From Microcaldota archaeon (lineage in GTDB: Archaea; Micrarchaeota; Micrarchaeia; Anstonellales; Bilamarchaeaceae): DNA of 14,052 bases. The notes below the pieces were generated by a model. That model was given only the letters and a program-made list of their open reading frames with translations. It did no database searches and was not told where the DNA came from. The translations under genes and the position numbers were made by a program. The stretch spans positions 1-14,052 of the forward strand of contig JAHJBR010000137.1 in the NCBI GenBank assembly GCA_018813445.1, in the 5' to 3' direction. Numbering within the stretch: the stretch's first letter is position 1; each line of letters begins with the position of its first letter. This document shows, piece by piece, positions 1 through 5,824 of this stretch.

Positions 1-203
1 ACCTGTTCCATACAGCTGGAAAAGCAATCAGAGCCAAATCCCATATCTGAACCGGCGCCAGAATTACATAAATTTGTGCATGCTTCTCCATAAGTTCCTA
101 AAGAACAAGAAGTGCTTGGCTCTGTAAGCCCGCATCCACAGCATCCAGCCATAAAAACAATTCCTATAACTCCCAATCCATACATAATCTGCTTCTTTGC
201 CAT
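1..203 (-). CDS. Cys-rich lipoprotein-like secreted protein, N-terminal part (runs off left edge)
   Basis: This reading frame starts with ATG at 203 and stays open to base 1, giving 67 full codons; the C-terminus lies outside the window. The N-terminus reads MAKKQIMYGLGVIGIVFMAGC, a short basic start followed by one hydrophobic segment (about residues 6-19). It ends in a lipobox-like M-A-G-C, with Cys21 as the candidate lipidated residue. The visible mature part is small, Gly/Ser-rich and unusually rich in cysteine: Cys21, 22, 24, 33, 42, 46, 60 and 64. That suggests either disulfides outside the cell or metal binding. A TATA-like core lies about 26 bases upstream of the ATG, so the transcript is probably leaderless. 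I do not recognise a family. Secretion is a moderately safe inference; lipid attachment is less safe because archaeal lipoboxes outside haloarchaea are poorly characterised. It is divergent from the TauE/SafE gene and shares its promoter region. Confidence 0.6.
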   Translation of the reverse strand, partial: MAKKQIMYGLGVIGIVFMAGCCGCGLTEPSTSCSLGTYGEACTNLCNSGAGSDMGFGSDCFSSCMEQ

Positions 204-223
204 ATTCTTTAATTGCAAAATAG

Positions 224-240
224 GTTTATATTTTTATTTA
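224..240. promoter_or_regulatory. Shared TATA core of the divergent pair lipoprotein / TauE
   Basis: The only TATA-like stretch between the two divergent genes is here; TTTATATT at 225-232 is its best core. Its centre is about 26 bases from the minus-strand ATG at 203. On the plus strand it is about 22 bases from the ATG at 250 and about 34 from the ATG at 262. Neither gene has a clear Shine-Dalgarno site, so leaderless or nearly leaderless transcripts in both directions are likely. This is inferred from spacing alone. Confidence 0.5.
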
Positions 241-249
241 CTCGCACAG

Positions 250-1011
250 ATGATAGTTGCAATGGATCCATTGAATTTATTTATAATATTCATTTCTGGT
301 TTATTGGTAAGTATAGTTACTGGTGTTGCAGGCGGAGGAATAGCGATATTCATAATTCCTTTACTCACTATTTTTGGTTTACCTATTCAAGTTGCAATCG
401 CTACTCAAAAATTTGGAAACTTAGGTTCAGCAACCACCGGCACCTATAGATTTGGAAAAGACAAGAAAATAATTTACAAATACGCAATCCCAGTTGTTCT
501 TTTGGGAATGGTTGGGGCAGCAATAGGCGCCCAAATACTTATAGAAATAAACCAAGAGATACTTTCAATACTTGTGGGCATTGTAATCCTTGCATTAATT
601 CCAATAGGCTTATTTGGAAATTCATTCGGATTGATAAAAAAGATCCCATCAAAAGTGGATCTTACTTTAGGATATTTCATTCATTTCATTAATTCAATTT
701 ACGGCGGATTCTTCGGCGCAGGAGGCGGATTCTTTTCAATGTACACATTCATACGCTTTTTCGGATTGGATTACCTGGAAGCGAATGCAACACTTAGGCT
801 TCCATGGCTAGCCAGCCTATTGGTCTCTGTGCCCATTTTCGCATTCTATGGACTTATTGAATACGATGTCGGAGTTGCCCTAATACTAGGTACAGGAATA
901 GGCGGATACATTGGATCCCATATAGCTTTGAAAAAAGGAAGCAGAGTTGTAAGAATAGTTTTTACTATTATATCTATATTAATGGCACTCAAGCTGATTC
1001 TTTTCCCTTAA
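250..1011 (+). CDS. Sulfite exporter TauE/SafE (DUF81) family membrane permease
   Basis: This 253-residue integral membrane protein belongs to the TauE/SafE family, whose members export or import organosulfur compounds, sulfite or related anions; the substrate here cannot be told. The family's internal duplication is visible. A first half carries TGVAGGG followed by a hydrophobic run and a loop with ATQKFGNLGS. A second half carries GGFFGAGGG followed by ATLRLPWLASLLVS. About eight hydrophobic segments cover the protein, and the length fits the family (about 250). The frame is open further upstream to 112, but that would overlap the divergent lipoprotein gene and cross the promoter, so I reject it. 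ATG 250 gives MIVAMDPLNLF; the ATG at 262 (MDPLNLF) is an equally reasonable start. There is no Shine-Dalgarno site. The stop lies 3 bases from the stop of the convergent decarboxylase gene, leaving almost no room for separate terminators. Confidence 0.85.
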   Translation: MIVAMDPLNLFIIFISGLLVSIVTGVAGGGIAIFIIPLLTIFGLPIQVAIATQKFGNLGSATTGTYRFGKDKKIIYKYAIPVVLLGMVGAAIGAQILIEINQEILSILVGIVILALIPIGLFGNSFGLIKKIPSKVDLTLGYFIHFINSIYGGFFGAGGGFFSMYTFIRFFGLDYLEANATLRLPWLASLLVSVPIFAFYGLIEYDVGVALILGTGIGGYIGSHIALKKGSRVVRIVFTIISILMALKLILFP

Positions 1012-1014
1012 AAA

Positions 1015-2178
1015 TTACGAAAGCCTGTTTTTGAAATCCACATAAGTGAATTTCCTAAGTACTCTAACTTTTCCATTTTCATTAAAAATAGCTATGGAAG
1101 GATGCTTTATTCCATTGAACATAGTGGTTTTCACCATTGTATAAATTGCCATATCCAAGAACACTAGCTTTTCTCCTCTTTTCAAAGGCTTTGCAAACGA
1201 ATAATCTCCGATTACATCTCCTGCAAGACAGGTTACTCCGCCTAATCTATATTCATATCTAAGTTCTCCTGGTTCTCCCGCTCCGATTATCTTAGGTTTG
1301 TAAGGCATTGCAAGCACATCTGGCATATGCGCTTCTGCAGAAGTATCCAGAATTGCAATTTCCTTCCCATTTTTTACAATATCCAAAACAGAAGCAACAA
1401 GCACACCTGCATTCAACGCAATTGCTTCCCCTGGCTCCAAATACAATTCAATTCCATTATATTTTTTTCTAAATTCGTTTATCGTCTTACAAAGCAACTC
1501 AATATCGTAGTCTGAACGCGTAATATGGTGCCCACCCCCGAAATTCACCCATTTCATCTTATGAATAAATTTCCCAAACTTTTTTTCAAAAGACTTTAGA
1601 ATCCGTGCAAGCACATCAGAATTTTGTTCGCACATTGCATGAAAATGCAGACCATCAACTCCTTCCAAATCCTTTTCCTTCAATTCTTCAGCTGGAATCC
1701 CGAGCCTTGAACCAGGCGCGCAAGGATTATACAATTGCACTTTAACTTCAGAGTATCCTGGATTCACTCTTAATCCAATTTGAATTTTCTTCTGCTTCAA
1801 TAAATCCTTATATTTCCTAAGCTGCCACAGTGAATTAAACACAATGTGATCAGAAGTTTTAATTAGCTCATTAATATCTGATTCTGAATATGCGGGGGCA
1901 AACACATGCACCTCTTTTCCAAATTCTTCCTTACCTAATCTTGCCTCATTAGGAGAACTTGCGCACACCCCATTCAAATGATTCTTTATAATTGGAAAAG
2001 CACCCCACATGGAAAAGCCCTTAAGAGCCAATAAAATTTTTGCTCCAGTACGTCTTTGTACATAATCCAGCACTGCAACATTTCTTTTCAGCACCTTTTC
2101 ACTAACCAAGAAGCAGGGTGTCTCAACACTACTGGTAATTTCTTTTGGGAAATCTTTTTCTGACTCAGGATTTTTCAT
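1015..2178 (-). CDS. nspC: Carboxynorspermidine/carboxyspermidine decarboxylase
   Basis: This 387-residue PLP enzyme of fold type III (alanine racemase/ornithine decarboxylase-like) removes CO2 from carboxynorspermidine or carboxyspermidine, giving norspermidine or spermidine. Visible signatures are the PLP-binding lysine K53 in ALLALKGFS-like context (LLALKGFSMW), HFHAMCEQ (178-185), the glycine-rich phosphate loop NFGGGHH (212-218), LEPGEA (247-252), the C-terminal-domain CLAGD with Cys317 reaching the partner active site in the dimer, and a downstream DMAIYTMVKT motif. The length matches the family (about 365-390), and all key residues appear intact. It is the second gene of an operon: its ATG overlaps the TGA of the synthase gene in ATGA, so translation is probably coupled. 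Whether the substrate carries a 3- or a 4-carbon diamine moiety cannot be read from the sequence. Function at enzyme level is well supported. Confidence 0.93.
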   Translation of the reverse strand: MKNPESEKDFPKEITSSVETPCFLVSEKVLKRNVAVLDYVQRRTGAKILLALKGFSMWGAFPIIKNHLNGVCASSPNEARLGKEEFGKEVHVFAPAYSESDINELIKTSDHIVFNSLWQLRKYKDLLKQKKIQIGLRVNPGYSEVKVQLYNPCAPGSRLGIPAEELKEKDLEGVDGLHFHAMCEQNSDVLARILKSFEKKFGKFIHKMKWVNFGGGHHITRSDYDIELLCKTINEFRKKYNGIELYLEPGEAIALNAGVLVASVLDIVKNGKEIAILDTSAEAHMPDVLAMPYKPKIIGAGEPGELRYEYRLGGVTCLAGDVIGDYSFAKPLKRGEKLVFLDMAIYTMVKTTMFNGIKHPSIAIFNENGKVRVLRKFTYVDFKNRLS

Positions 2179-3392
2179 TGAGGAACCTCACCTTTGAAAT
2201 TTTCTATAACCCAAGGTAGTCCGTATTTGTTCAGTGCGTCCATGAATTCATCCGGATCCAACTGCTCCACATTGAATACTCCTGCGCCTTTCCAGACTCC
2301 TGTAATGACCATCATAGCGCCGATTATGGGAGGTACGCCAGCAGTATAAGAAACAGCCTGAGCCTGCACTTCATTGTAACATTCTGTATGGTCGCAGACA
2401 TTGTATATGAATATCTTCTTAGGTTGCCCACCTTTAATTCCGTCCATCACGCACCCTATTACTGTCTTTCCAGAATAGTTTGTTCCAAGAGTGCCTGGAT
2501 CAGGAAGAAGGGCTTTTAGGAATTTTATTGGCACTATCTTGCATCCATTGTAATCTACTTCATCTATTCGGGTAAGCCCCACACTGTGAAGAACCCTGAA
2601 ATAGTTTAGATAATTTTCCGAGAAAGTCATCCAGAACCTAATCCTCTCCAGTCCTTTTATGTGTTTTACAAGCGACTCCATTTCTTCATGCCAGATAAGA
2701 TAGCTTTCCTTTGGACCCGCGATTGGATAATCAAATGGGAAGTGCACGCAATCCGTGCTCAATATGGGAGGCGTCTCAACCCATTTTCCATCCTTCCAGT
2801 ATTTACCGTTGTGCAGGAACTCCCTTAGGTTTATCTCAGGATTGAAGTTGGTGGCAAATCCCTTTCCATGGCTGCCAGCATTGCAGTCTACTATATCTAT
2901 TGTTTTTATTTCATCGAACAAATGCTTCTGCGCATAGGCACAGAATATATTGGAAACCCCTGGATCGAATCCGCACCCGAGAATTGCCATTATTCCCTTT
3001 TCCTTGAACCTTTCATGGTATGCCCATTGTTGCTTGTATTCGAACTTGGCCTCATCAGGAGCCTCGTAATTCGCGGTGTCTAAATAATGTACTCCAGTTT
3101 GCAAACAGGCTTCCATTATCACAAGGTCTTGATATGGTAGGGCCACATTAACCACTATATCTGGTTTGAATCCATCAATTAGTTTCACCAGCTCCGAAAC
3201 ATTGTCTGCATCAACCTTTGCAACCTTGATTTCGCGGCCATATTTTTCCCTTATCTCATCCCTTATCTTCTCGCATTTCCCCAACGTCCTGCTTGCAAGC
3301 ATTATTTCGCCGAACACTTCGGGAATCTGCGCGCATTTTTTCACCGCAACATTACCCACTCCGCCTGCGCCGATTATAAGAATTCTCCCCAT
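2175..3392 (-). CDS. Carboxynorspermidine/carboxyspermidine synthase (saccharopine dehydrogenase family)
   Basis: This 405-residue NAD(P)H-dependent enzyme reductively condenses L-aspartate beta-semialdehyde with 1,3-diaminopropane or putrescine, giving carboxynorspermidine or carboxyspermidine. The N-terminus is a Rossmann fold (MGRILIIGAGGVGNVAVKKC, with GAGGVG at residues 8-13), followed by the family stretches VVNVALPYQDL, GVHYLDTANYE and LGCGFDPGVSNIF. The C-terminal half carries the saccharopine-dehydrogenase-like catalytic domain. Saccharopine dehydrogenase itself is the main alternative. The adjacent carboxynorspermidine decarboxylase, overlapping by four bases, decides strongly for polyamine synthesis. 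Start: ATG at 3392 follows GGTGG (3400-3404) at 7-base spacing, and a TATA-like element near 3440 would place the transcript start about 20 bases upstream, so this gene has a short leader, unlike its leaderless neighbours. The fold and motifs are intact. Confidence 0.92.
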   Translation of the reverse strand: MGRILIIGAGGVGNVAVKKCAQIPEVFGEIMLASRTLGKCEKIRDEIREKYGREIKVAKVDADNVSELVKLIDGFKPDIVVNVALPYQDLVIMEACLQTGVHYLDTANYEAPDEAKFEYKQQWAYHERFKEKGIMAILGCGFDPGVSNIFCAYAQKHLFDEIKTIDIVDCNAGSHGKGFATNFNPEINLREFLHNGKYWKDGKWVETPPILSTDCVHFPFDYPIAGPKESYLIWHEEMESLVKHIKGLERIRFWMTFSENYLNYFRVLHSVGLTRIDEVDYNGCKIVPIKFLKALLPDPGTLGTNYSGKTVIGCVMDGIKGGQPKKIFIYNVCDHTECYNEVQAQAVSYTAGVPPIIGAMMVITGVWKGAGVFNVEQLDPDEFMDALNKYGLPWVIENFKGEVPQ

Positions 3393-3399
3393 TGCAAAA

Positions 3400-3404
3400 C
3401 CACC
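3400..3404 (-). promoter_or_regulatory. Ribosome binding site of the polyamine operon
   Basis: On the minus strand GGTGG lies 7 bases before the ATG at 3392. It partly matches the archaeal anti-Shine-Dalgarno complement GGAGGTGA. It is one of few plausible Shine-Dalgarno sites upstream of a first gene in this window and supports the chosen start. Confidence 0.5.
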
Positions 3405-3434
3405 ATTTTCAATTCCAATGGATTACATATCTAA

Positions 3435-3445
3435 TATTTTAAATC
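3435..3445 (-). promoter_or_regulatory. TATA-like element upstream of the polyamine operon
   Basis: On the minus strand the sequence reads ATTTAAAATA, about 48 bases before the ATG at 3392. That predicts a transcript start near 3414 and a leader of roughly 22 bases holding the GGTGG site. The core is nearly symmetric and could also fire rightwards, towards the inverted-repeat region at 3487-3645. Confidence 0.4.
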
Positions 3446-3486
3446 TTTAGTTATAGTCAACCGCATAAGAAATTCGGTTAATATTC

Positions 3487-3592
3487 CTGTGCTTATTAGG
3501 GTGCAGTTGGCCAGTTGCGGTCAGATATGAAATGTTTTTGTTTGATAGCTATTTGCCATCTCGATGGCTAATTGAATTATTTGTTCTGACCG
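3487..3592 (+). other. Structured intergenic element, possible non-coding RNA
   Basis: The 254-base gap 3393-3646 has no credible gene but a run of inverted repeats. CTGTGC (3487-3492) pairs with GTGCAG (3501-3506) using two G-U pairs. GCAGTT (3503-3508) pairs with AGTTGC (3513-3518) around GGCC, again with two G-U pairs. CGGTCAGA (3518-3525) pairs perfectly with TCTGACCG (3585-3592), and inside that long arm GCCATC (3555-3560) pairs with GATGGC (3563-3568). The first two share bases and would compete. The wobble pairs are G-U only if the plus strand is the RNA, so a rightward transcript, perhaps from the AT core near 3440, is the better guess. I recognise no RNA family. It may instead be a small repeat element or the 3-prime region of the 98-residue gene's mRNA. 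Confidence 0.35.
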
Positions 3593-3627
3593 TAGTAATC
3601 CTCAAACACTTTCAGCTGATTCATTGC

Positions 3628-3645
3628 GCGAATGTCTTCATTCGC
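3628..3645 (-). repeat. Perfect 7-bp stem-loop just after a stop codon
   Basis: GCGAATG (3628-3634) and CATTCGC (3639-3645) form a perfect stem with a 4-base loop. On the minus strand it starts one base after the TGA of the 98-residue gene (3647-3649). No U-run follows, so it is not a bacterial-type terminator. It could stabilise or mark the mRNA 3-prime end. Confidence 0.45.
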
Positions 3646-3646
3646 A

Positions 3647-3943
3647 TCAATAATACCTTTCCGGCAATCCTTCTTCTCCCTCCTGCTTCATATCTCCGCC
3701 ATACAGTCCAGTATGTATATTCCTAATATGCATCCTAAGCGCTTTCAACATACCATGCAACACTGAAAACGGCGCAGTGTTTGGATTAGCATTACTCACC
3801 GCTACTACACCAACCTTTATCCCAATTGGATTTACAGGATCCTGCTTTCCATCTGTGAATGCCAGCACGCATTGATAGTATTGACCAGAAAGCTCCTGCG
3901 ATAGGAAGTTCCTTAGTTTTTCTTCAAGTTCTTTAGGTTCCAT
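3647..3943 (-). CDS. Conserved-looking small protein of unknown function (98 aa)
   Basis: I do not recognise this protein. From ATG 3943 it starts MEPKELEEKLRNFLSQELSG, a charged amphipathic helix. It continues into a compact predicted alpha/beta domain with short beta-like runs (YYQCVLAFTDG, IGIKVGVVAVSNAN). It ends in a helix (FSVLHGMLKALRMHIRNI) and a polar tail rich in Gly and Glu. It has no signal peptide, no membrane segment and a single cysteine, so it is probably cytoplasmic. The in-frame region upstream of 3955 would overlap the divergent membrane-protein gene and its promoter, so I excluded it. ATG 3955 (MGDLMEP) is the alternative start. I prefer 3943 because GGGAGA lies just upstream and because the shared TATA core at 3971-3980 would put the transcript start between the two ATGs. 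The composition is that of a real protein, but the start is uncertain. Confidence 0.62.
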   Translation of the reverse strand: MEPKELEEKLRNFLSQELSGQYYQCVLAFTDGKQDPVNPIGIKVGVVAVSNANPNTAPFSVLHGMLKALRMHIRNIHTGLYGGDMKQEGEEGLPERYY

Positions 3944-3970
3944 TAAATCTCCCATTTGATTTGCGCAAAA

Positions 3971-3980
3971 CAAATATAAT
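3971..3980. promoter_or_regulatory. Shared TATA core between the 98-aa gene and the UPF0104 gene
   Basis: AAATATAA at 3972-3979 (TTATATTT on the other strand) is the only TATA-like element in the short divergent gap. Its centre lies about 30 bases from the ATG at 4005 on the plus strand. On the minus strand it is about 21 and 33 bases from the ATGs at 3955 and 3943. This predicts a leaderless or nearly leaderless mRNA on the plus side and a very short leader on the minus side. Confidence 0.45.
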
Positions 3981-4004
3981 CTCTTTCCTCCATCAACTTT
4001 GCGT

Positions 4005-4988
4005 ATGAATGATATTCCTATCAAGAAAAAAGATTTTGTGTTAAACGCATCCATCTCCCTTATCATCATGGCTGTAATTTTTTACTTCCTAGGCCCTGAG
4101 AAAATTTTGGAAGAATTCTCATCAATAGACTATTCCTATCTTATTCTCTCTATTATTCTATTACTTCTAATGTATTTTGGAATGGTTGCAAGAATGCTTC
4201 TTATTTTTTCCAAGCTCGGAATAAGCGTTTCATTCCTCCAAGTATTCAAGATACATCTAATGGGCATGCTCCTCGCTGATTTTACTCCTGCAAGAACTGG
4301 ATACCTTACAACCATCTATGCATTTTCTAAAAAATTAGATATTCCTATGGAAAAGGCCACAGTAGCTGTCCTTGGTCCACAGATATATGATTTCATGCTT
4401 AAAGTGATAGTTGGCACTATCGGTGTTTTCTTTTTGATGAAGACATATCTTGGATTTGGAGATGGTTGGATTCTTTTTGCAGGATCTTTTGTAATGTCTT
4501 GCATGATAGCAATCATGCTCCTTCTTTTGTTCTCAAAAAAATTCCTGTTACTTTTTTCCCGCTTCAAATCATTTCCAATAATGGGAAAAGTTTTAATGCT
4601 TTTTGAGGGCGCACAGAAGAATTCAAATGTAATAATCAATCAGTTCCCCAAGCTTTTCCTACTTTTAATGTTCAATTGGATAACCAAAGCCCTTTCCTGG
4701 TATTTTATTGCAAAAAGCCTTTCAATTTCCTTGGATGTAGGATTTCCAGAAGTGTTTGTTTACTTTTTCCTTCAACCCATACTTACTTTACTGGAATTCA
4801 TGCCCACCCCAACTCTTGCAGGTTTAGGAGTAAGTGAAGGCGGAGGAGTTCTCCTATTCTCTATTCTTGGAGTAGGTGCAGTGAAAGCAGCATCATTTGT
4901 TTTCCTTGCCAGGATAAAAACCATTCTTGTGAATCTTCCTTCGCTTCCAATTGCAATTTCTTTATTTTCTAAAAGGGGAACTACCTGA
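4005..4988 (+). CDS. UPF0104 / lysylphosphatidylglycerol synthase TM-region family membrane protein
   Basis: This 327-residue integral membrane protein has about eight hydrophobic segments. Its family (PF03706-type, flippase-like) includes the membrane half of bacterial MprF and many stand-alone archaeal proteins thought to move lipids or lipid-linked sugars. Seen here are the conserved loop FTPARTGYLTTIYAF after the third segment, the glycine- and proline-rich PTPTLAGLGVSEGG near the last segments, and a basic C-terminal end (LFSKRGTT), all placed as in the family. There is no synthase domain, so aminoacyl-lipid synthesis is not implied. A TTG codon at 3999 is in frame but less likely than ATG 4005, which sits about 30 bases from a TATA core and gives MNDIPIKKKDF. 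It is divergent from the 98-residue gene and convergent with NMD3. The transported substrate is unknown. Confidence 0.8.
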   Translation: MNDIPIKKKDFVLNASISLIIMAVIFYFLGPEKILEEFSSIDYSYLILSIILLLLMYFGMVARMLLIFSKLGISVSFLQVFKIHLMGMLLADFTPARTGYLTTIYAFSKKLDIPMEKATVAVLGPQIYDFMLKVIVGTIGVFFLMKTYLGFGDGWILFAGSFVMSCMIAIMLLLLFSKKFLLLFSRFKSFPIMGKVLMLFEGAQKNSNVIINQFPKLFLLLMFNWITKALSWYFIAKSLSISLDVGFPEVFVYFFLQPILTLLEFMPTPTLAGLGVSEGGGVLLFSILGVGAVKAASFVFLARIKTILVNLPSLPIAISLFSKRGTT

Positions 4989-5021
4989 TTAAAACATCCT
5001 CTTTTGATTACTATCCAAAAC

Positions 5022-5106
5022 CTTGAATGCTCGACACACAAAGTGCCTCGTTGTTGTCTGCTGACAACGTCGCATCAAAGTCAAAGACTTTGCTGTCGCA
5101 TTCATG
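5022..5106. other. Multibranched inverted-repeat element, possible structured RNA
   Basis: The gap 4989-5145 between convergent genes holds nested inverted repeats. TGAATGC (5024-5030) pairs with GCATTCA (5098-5104), extended by GAC (5033-5035) with GTC (5095-5097) across a two-base bulge. Inside are CAC-AAA-GTG (5037-5045), GTTGTC (5053-5058) with GACAAC (5063-5068), extendable outward by a G-U pair, a mismatch and two G-C pairs, and CAAAGTC (5076-5082) with GACTTTG (5086-5092), a perfect 7-bp stem. The whole can be drawn as a closing stem with two strong and one weak inner hairpin. CAAAGT at 5039-5044 could also pair with ACTTTG at 5087-5092, giving an alternative fold. It lacks tRNA sequence features. 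Strand is undecided. It could be an RNA gene, a two-way mRNA end structure, or a small terminal-inverted-repeat element. Confidence 0.4.
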
Positions 5107-5145
5107 CCAAATATACCATTTGCTCTAAAAGGGAGAATACCTAAT

Positions 5146-5772
5146 CTATTCCAATCTAATCGCAAAAGTAGTTCGGTATAACCTTTTCCCTTGTTTCTGC
5201 CCTGCAAGAGTAGTACTTATTCCATATTTCAATCCAAGCCTTTTCACAATCACAATAACTGCCTTGGTGCTTCCAACGTATATATCTATTCCTTCTTTTA
5301 GTTCAACTAGTTTACTTATGAATGTCTCTTGTTTTTCAATTTCATTTTCAAATATTTTTAGGTATCTCTTTATTCTTTCAGGTTTTCCACGTAATTGAAC
5401 TATTGCCTCAAAGTATCCTCCAGATTGTTTATTACATTCAGGGCATATAACTTCATTGATTTCAAAATTTATCTTTTTTTCAATTTTTATCTCATCCCCT
5501 GCTTTTTTTACTGTAAATACAGCAATATTTCCATCCAGGATAAACTCCACACCATCAAACTCCCCCTTGAACTTTCCACATATGTGCTCATTTAGTTTTG
5601 CATCTGAAATATTAATCCATTTCCCACGTATCCTCATCTTTCCACAGCGTTTGCATCTTTCCAAATCTATCCTATCTGGAATTTTGATTGAAAATTGCGT
5701 GCAATCTATGCAAAACGGACCAAGAAATTTTTTTGAGTCTTCTGATGCACCACACCGTGGACAAATATACAT
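5146..5772 (-). CDS. NMD3-like zinc-ribbon protein (ribosome biogenesis/export homologue)
   Basis: This 208-residue archaeal homologue of NMD3 belongs to the family whose eukaryotic member escorts the 60S subunit; the archaeal role is presumably in large-subunit maturation. Zinc-binding cysteines are visible: C4-x2-C7 and C21-x2-C24, then C40-x2-C43 and later C110-x2-C113. They are followed by the family stretch YFEAIVQLRG (120-129), which introduces the RNA/ribosome-binding core, and a C-terminal half with the NMD3-like LAGQKQGKRLYRTTFAIR ending. It is at the short end of the family and lacks the eukaryotic export-signal tail, as expected in archaea. The frame extends upstream to 5955, but that would run across the divergent gene and the promoter. 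ATG 5772 gives MYICPRCG, the family's usual start, about 29 bases from a strong TATA box, consistent with a leaderless mRNA. It is convergent with the UPF0104 gene. Confidence 0.88.
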   Translation of the reverse strand: MYICPRCGASEDSKKFLGPFCIDCTQFSIKIPDRIDLERCKRCGKMRIRGKWINISDAKLNEHICGKFKGEFDGVEFILDGNIAVFTVKKAGDEIKIEKKINFEINEVICPECNKQSGGYFEAIVQLRGKPERIKRYLKIFENEIEKQETFISKLVELKEGIDIYVGSTKAVIVIVKRLGLKYGISTTLAGQKQGKRLYRTTFAIRLE

Positions 5773-5796
5773 AACTTTGTTTGACTGTGCAAAGCT

Positions 5797-5804
5797 TTTA
5801 TATA
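5797..5804. promoter_or_regulatory. Shared TATA box between NMD3 and the small-protein/DUF2070 operon
   Basis: TTTATATA is an exact match to the archaeal TATA consensus and is nearly symmetric. Its centre lies about 25 bases from the plus-strand ATG at 5825 and about 29 from the minus-strand ATG at 5772. No other TATA-like element and no Shine-Dalgarno site exists in the gap of only 52 bases, so one box probably serves two leaderless transcripts. Confidence 0.6.
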
Positions 5805-5824
5805 GCATCTGTTCAAATAAGTCC

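Noticed and set aside
112..249. N-terminal extension of the TauE/SafE gene to an ATG at 112
   Set aside because: It would overlap the divergent lipoprotein gene by about 90 bases, cross the TATA core, and add a Pro-rich segment not typical of the family.
1012..1014. Overlap or frameshift between the convergent TauE and decarboxylase genes
   Set aside because: Both have proper stop codons and complete family C-termini; they are simply 3 bases apart.
3628..3645. Intrinsic (bacterial-type) terminator
   Set aside because: The stem is perfect, but no run of U follows on either strand; archaeal termination relies mainly on U-tracts.
3999..4004. TTG start for the UPF0104 protein
   Set aside because: ATG follows only two codons later and fits the promoter spacing equally well.
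5025..5103. tRNA gene at the cloverleaf-like element
   Set aside because: No T-loop GTTCRA, no D-loop GG, and stem and loop sizes do not fit a tRNA, even on the other strand.
4989..5207. 72-residue minus-strand frame covering the hairpin element
   Set aside because: It overlaps the NMD3 C-terminal coding region in another frame, has no promoter or ribosome site, and its composition reflects the inverted repeats.
5456..5824. Upstream in-frame extension of the small helical protein on the plus strand
   Set aside because: It is antisense to the NMD3 coding region and lies before the promoter; the residues have no domain character.
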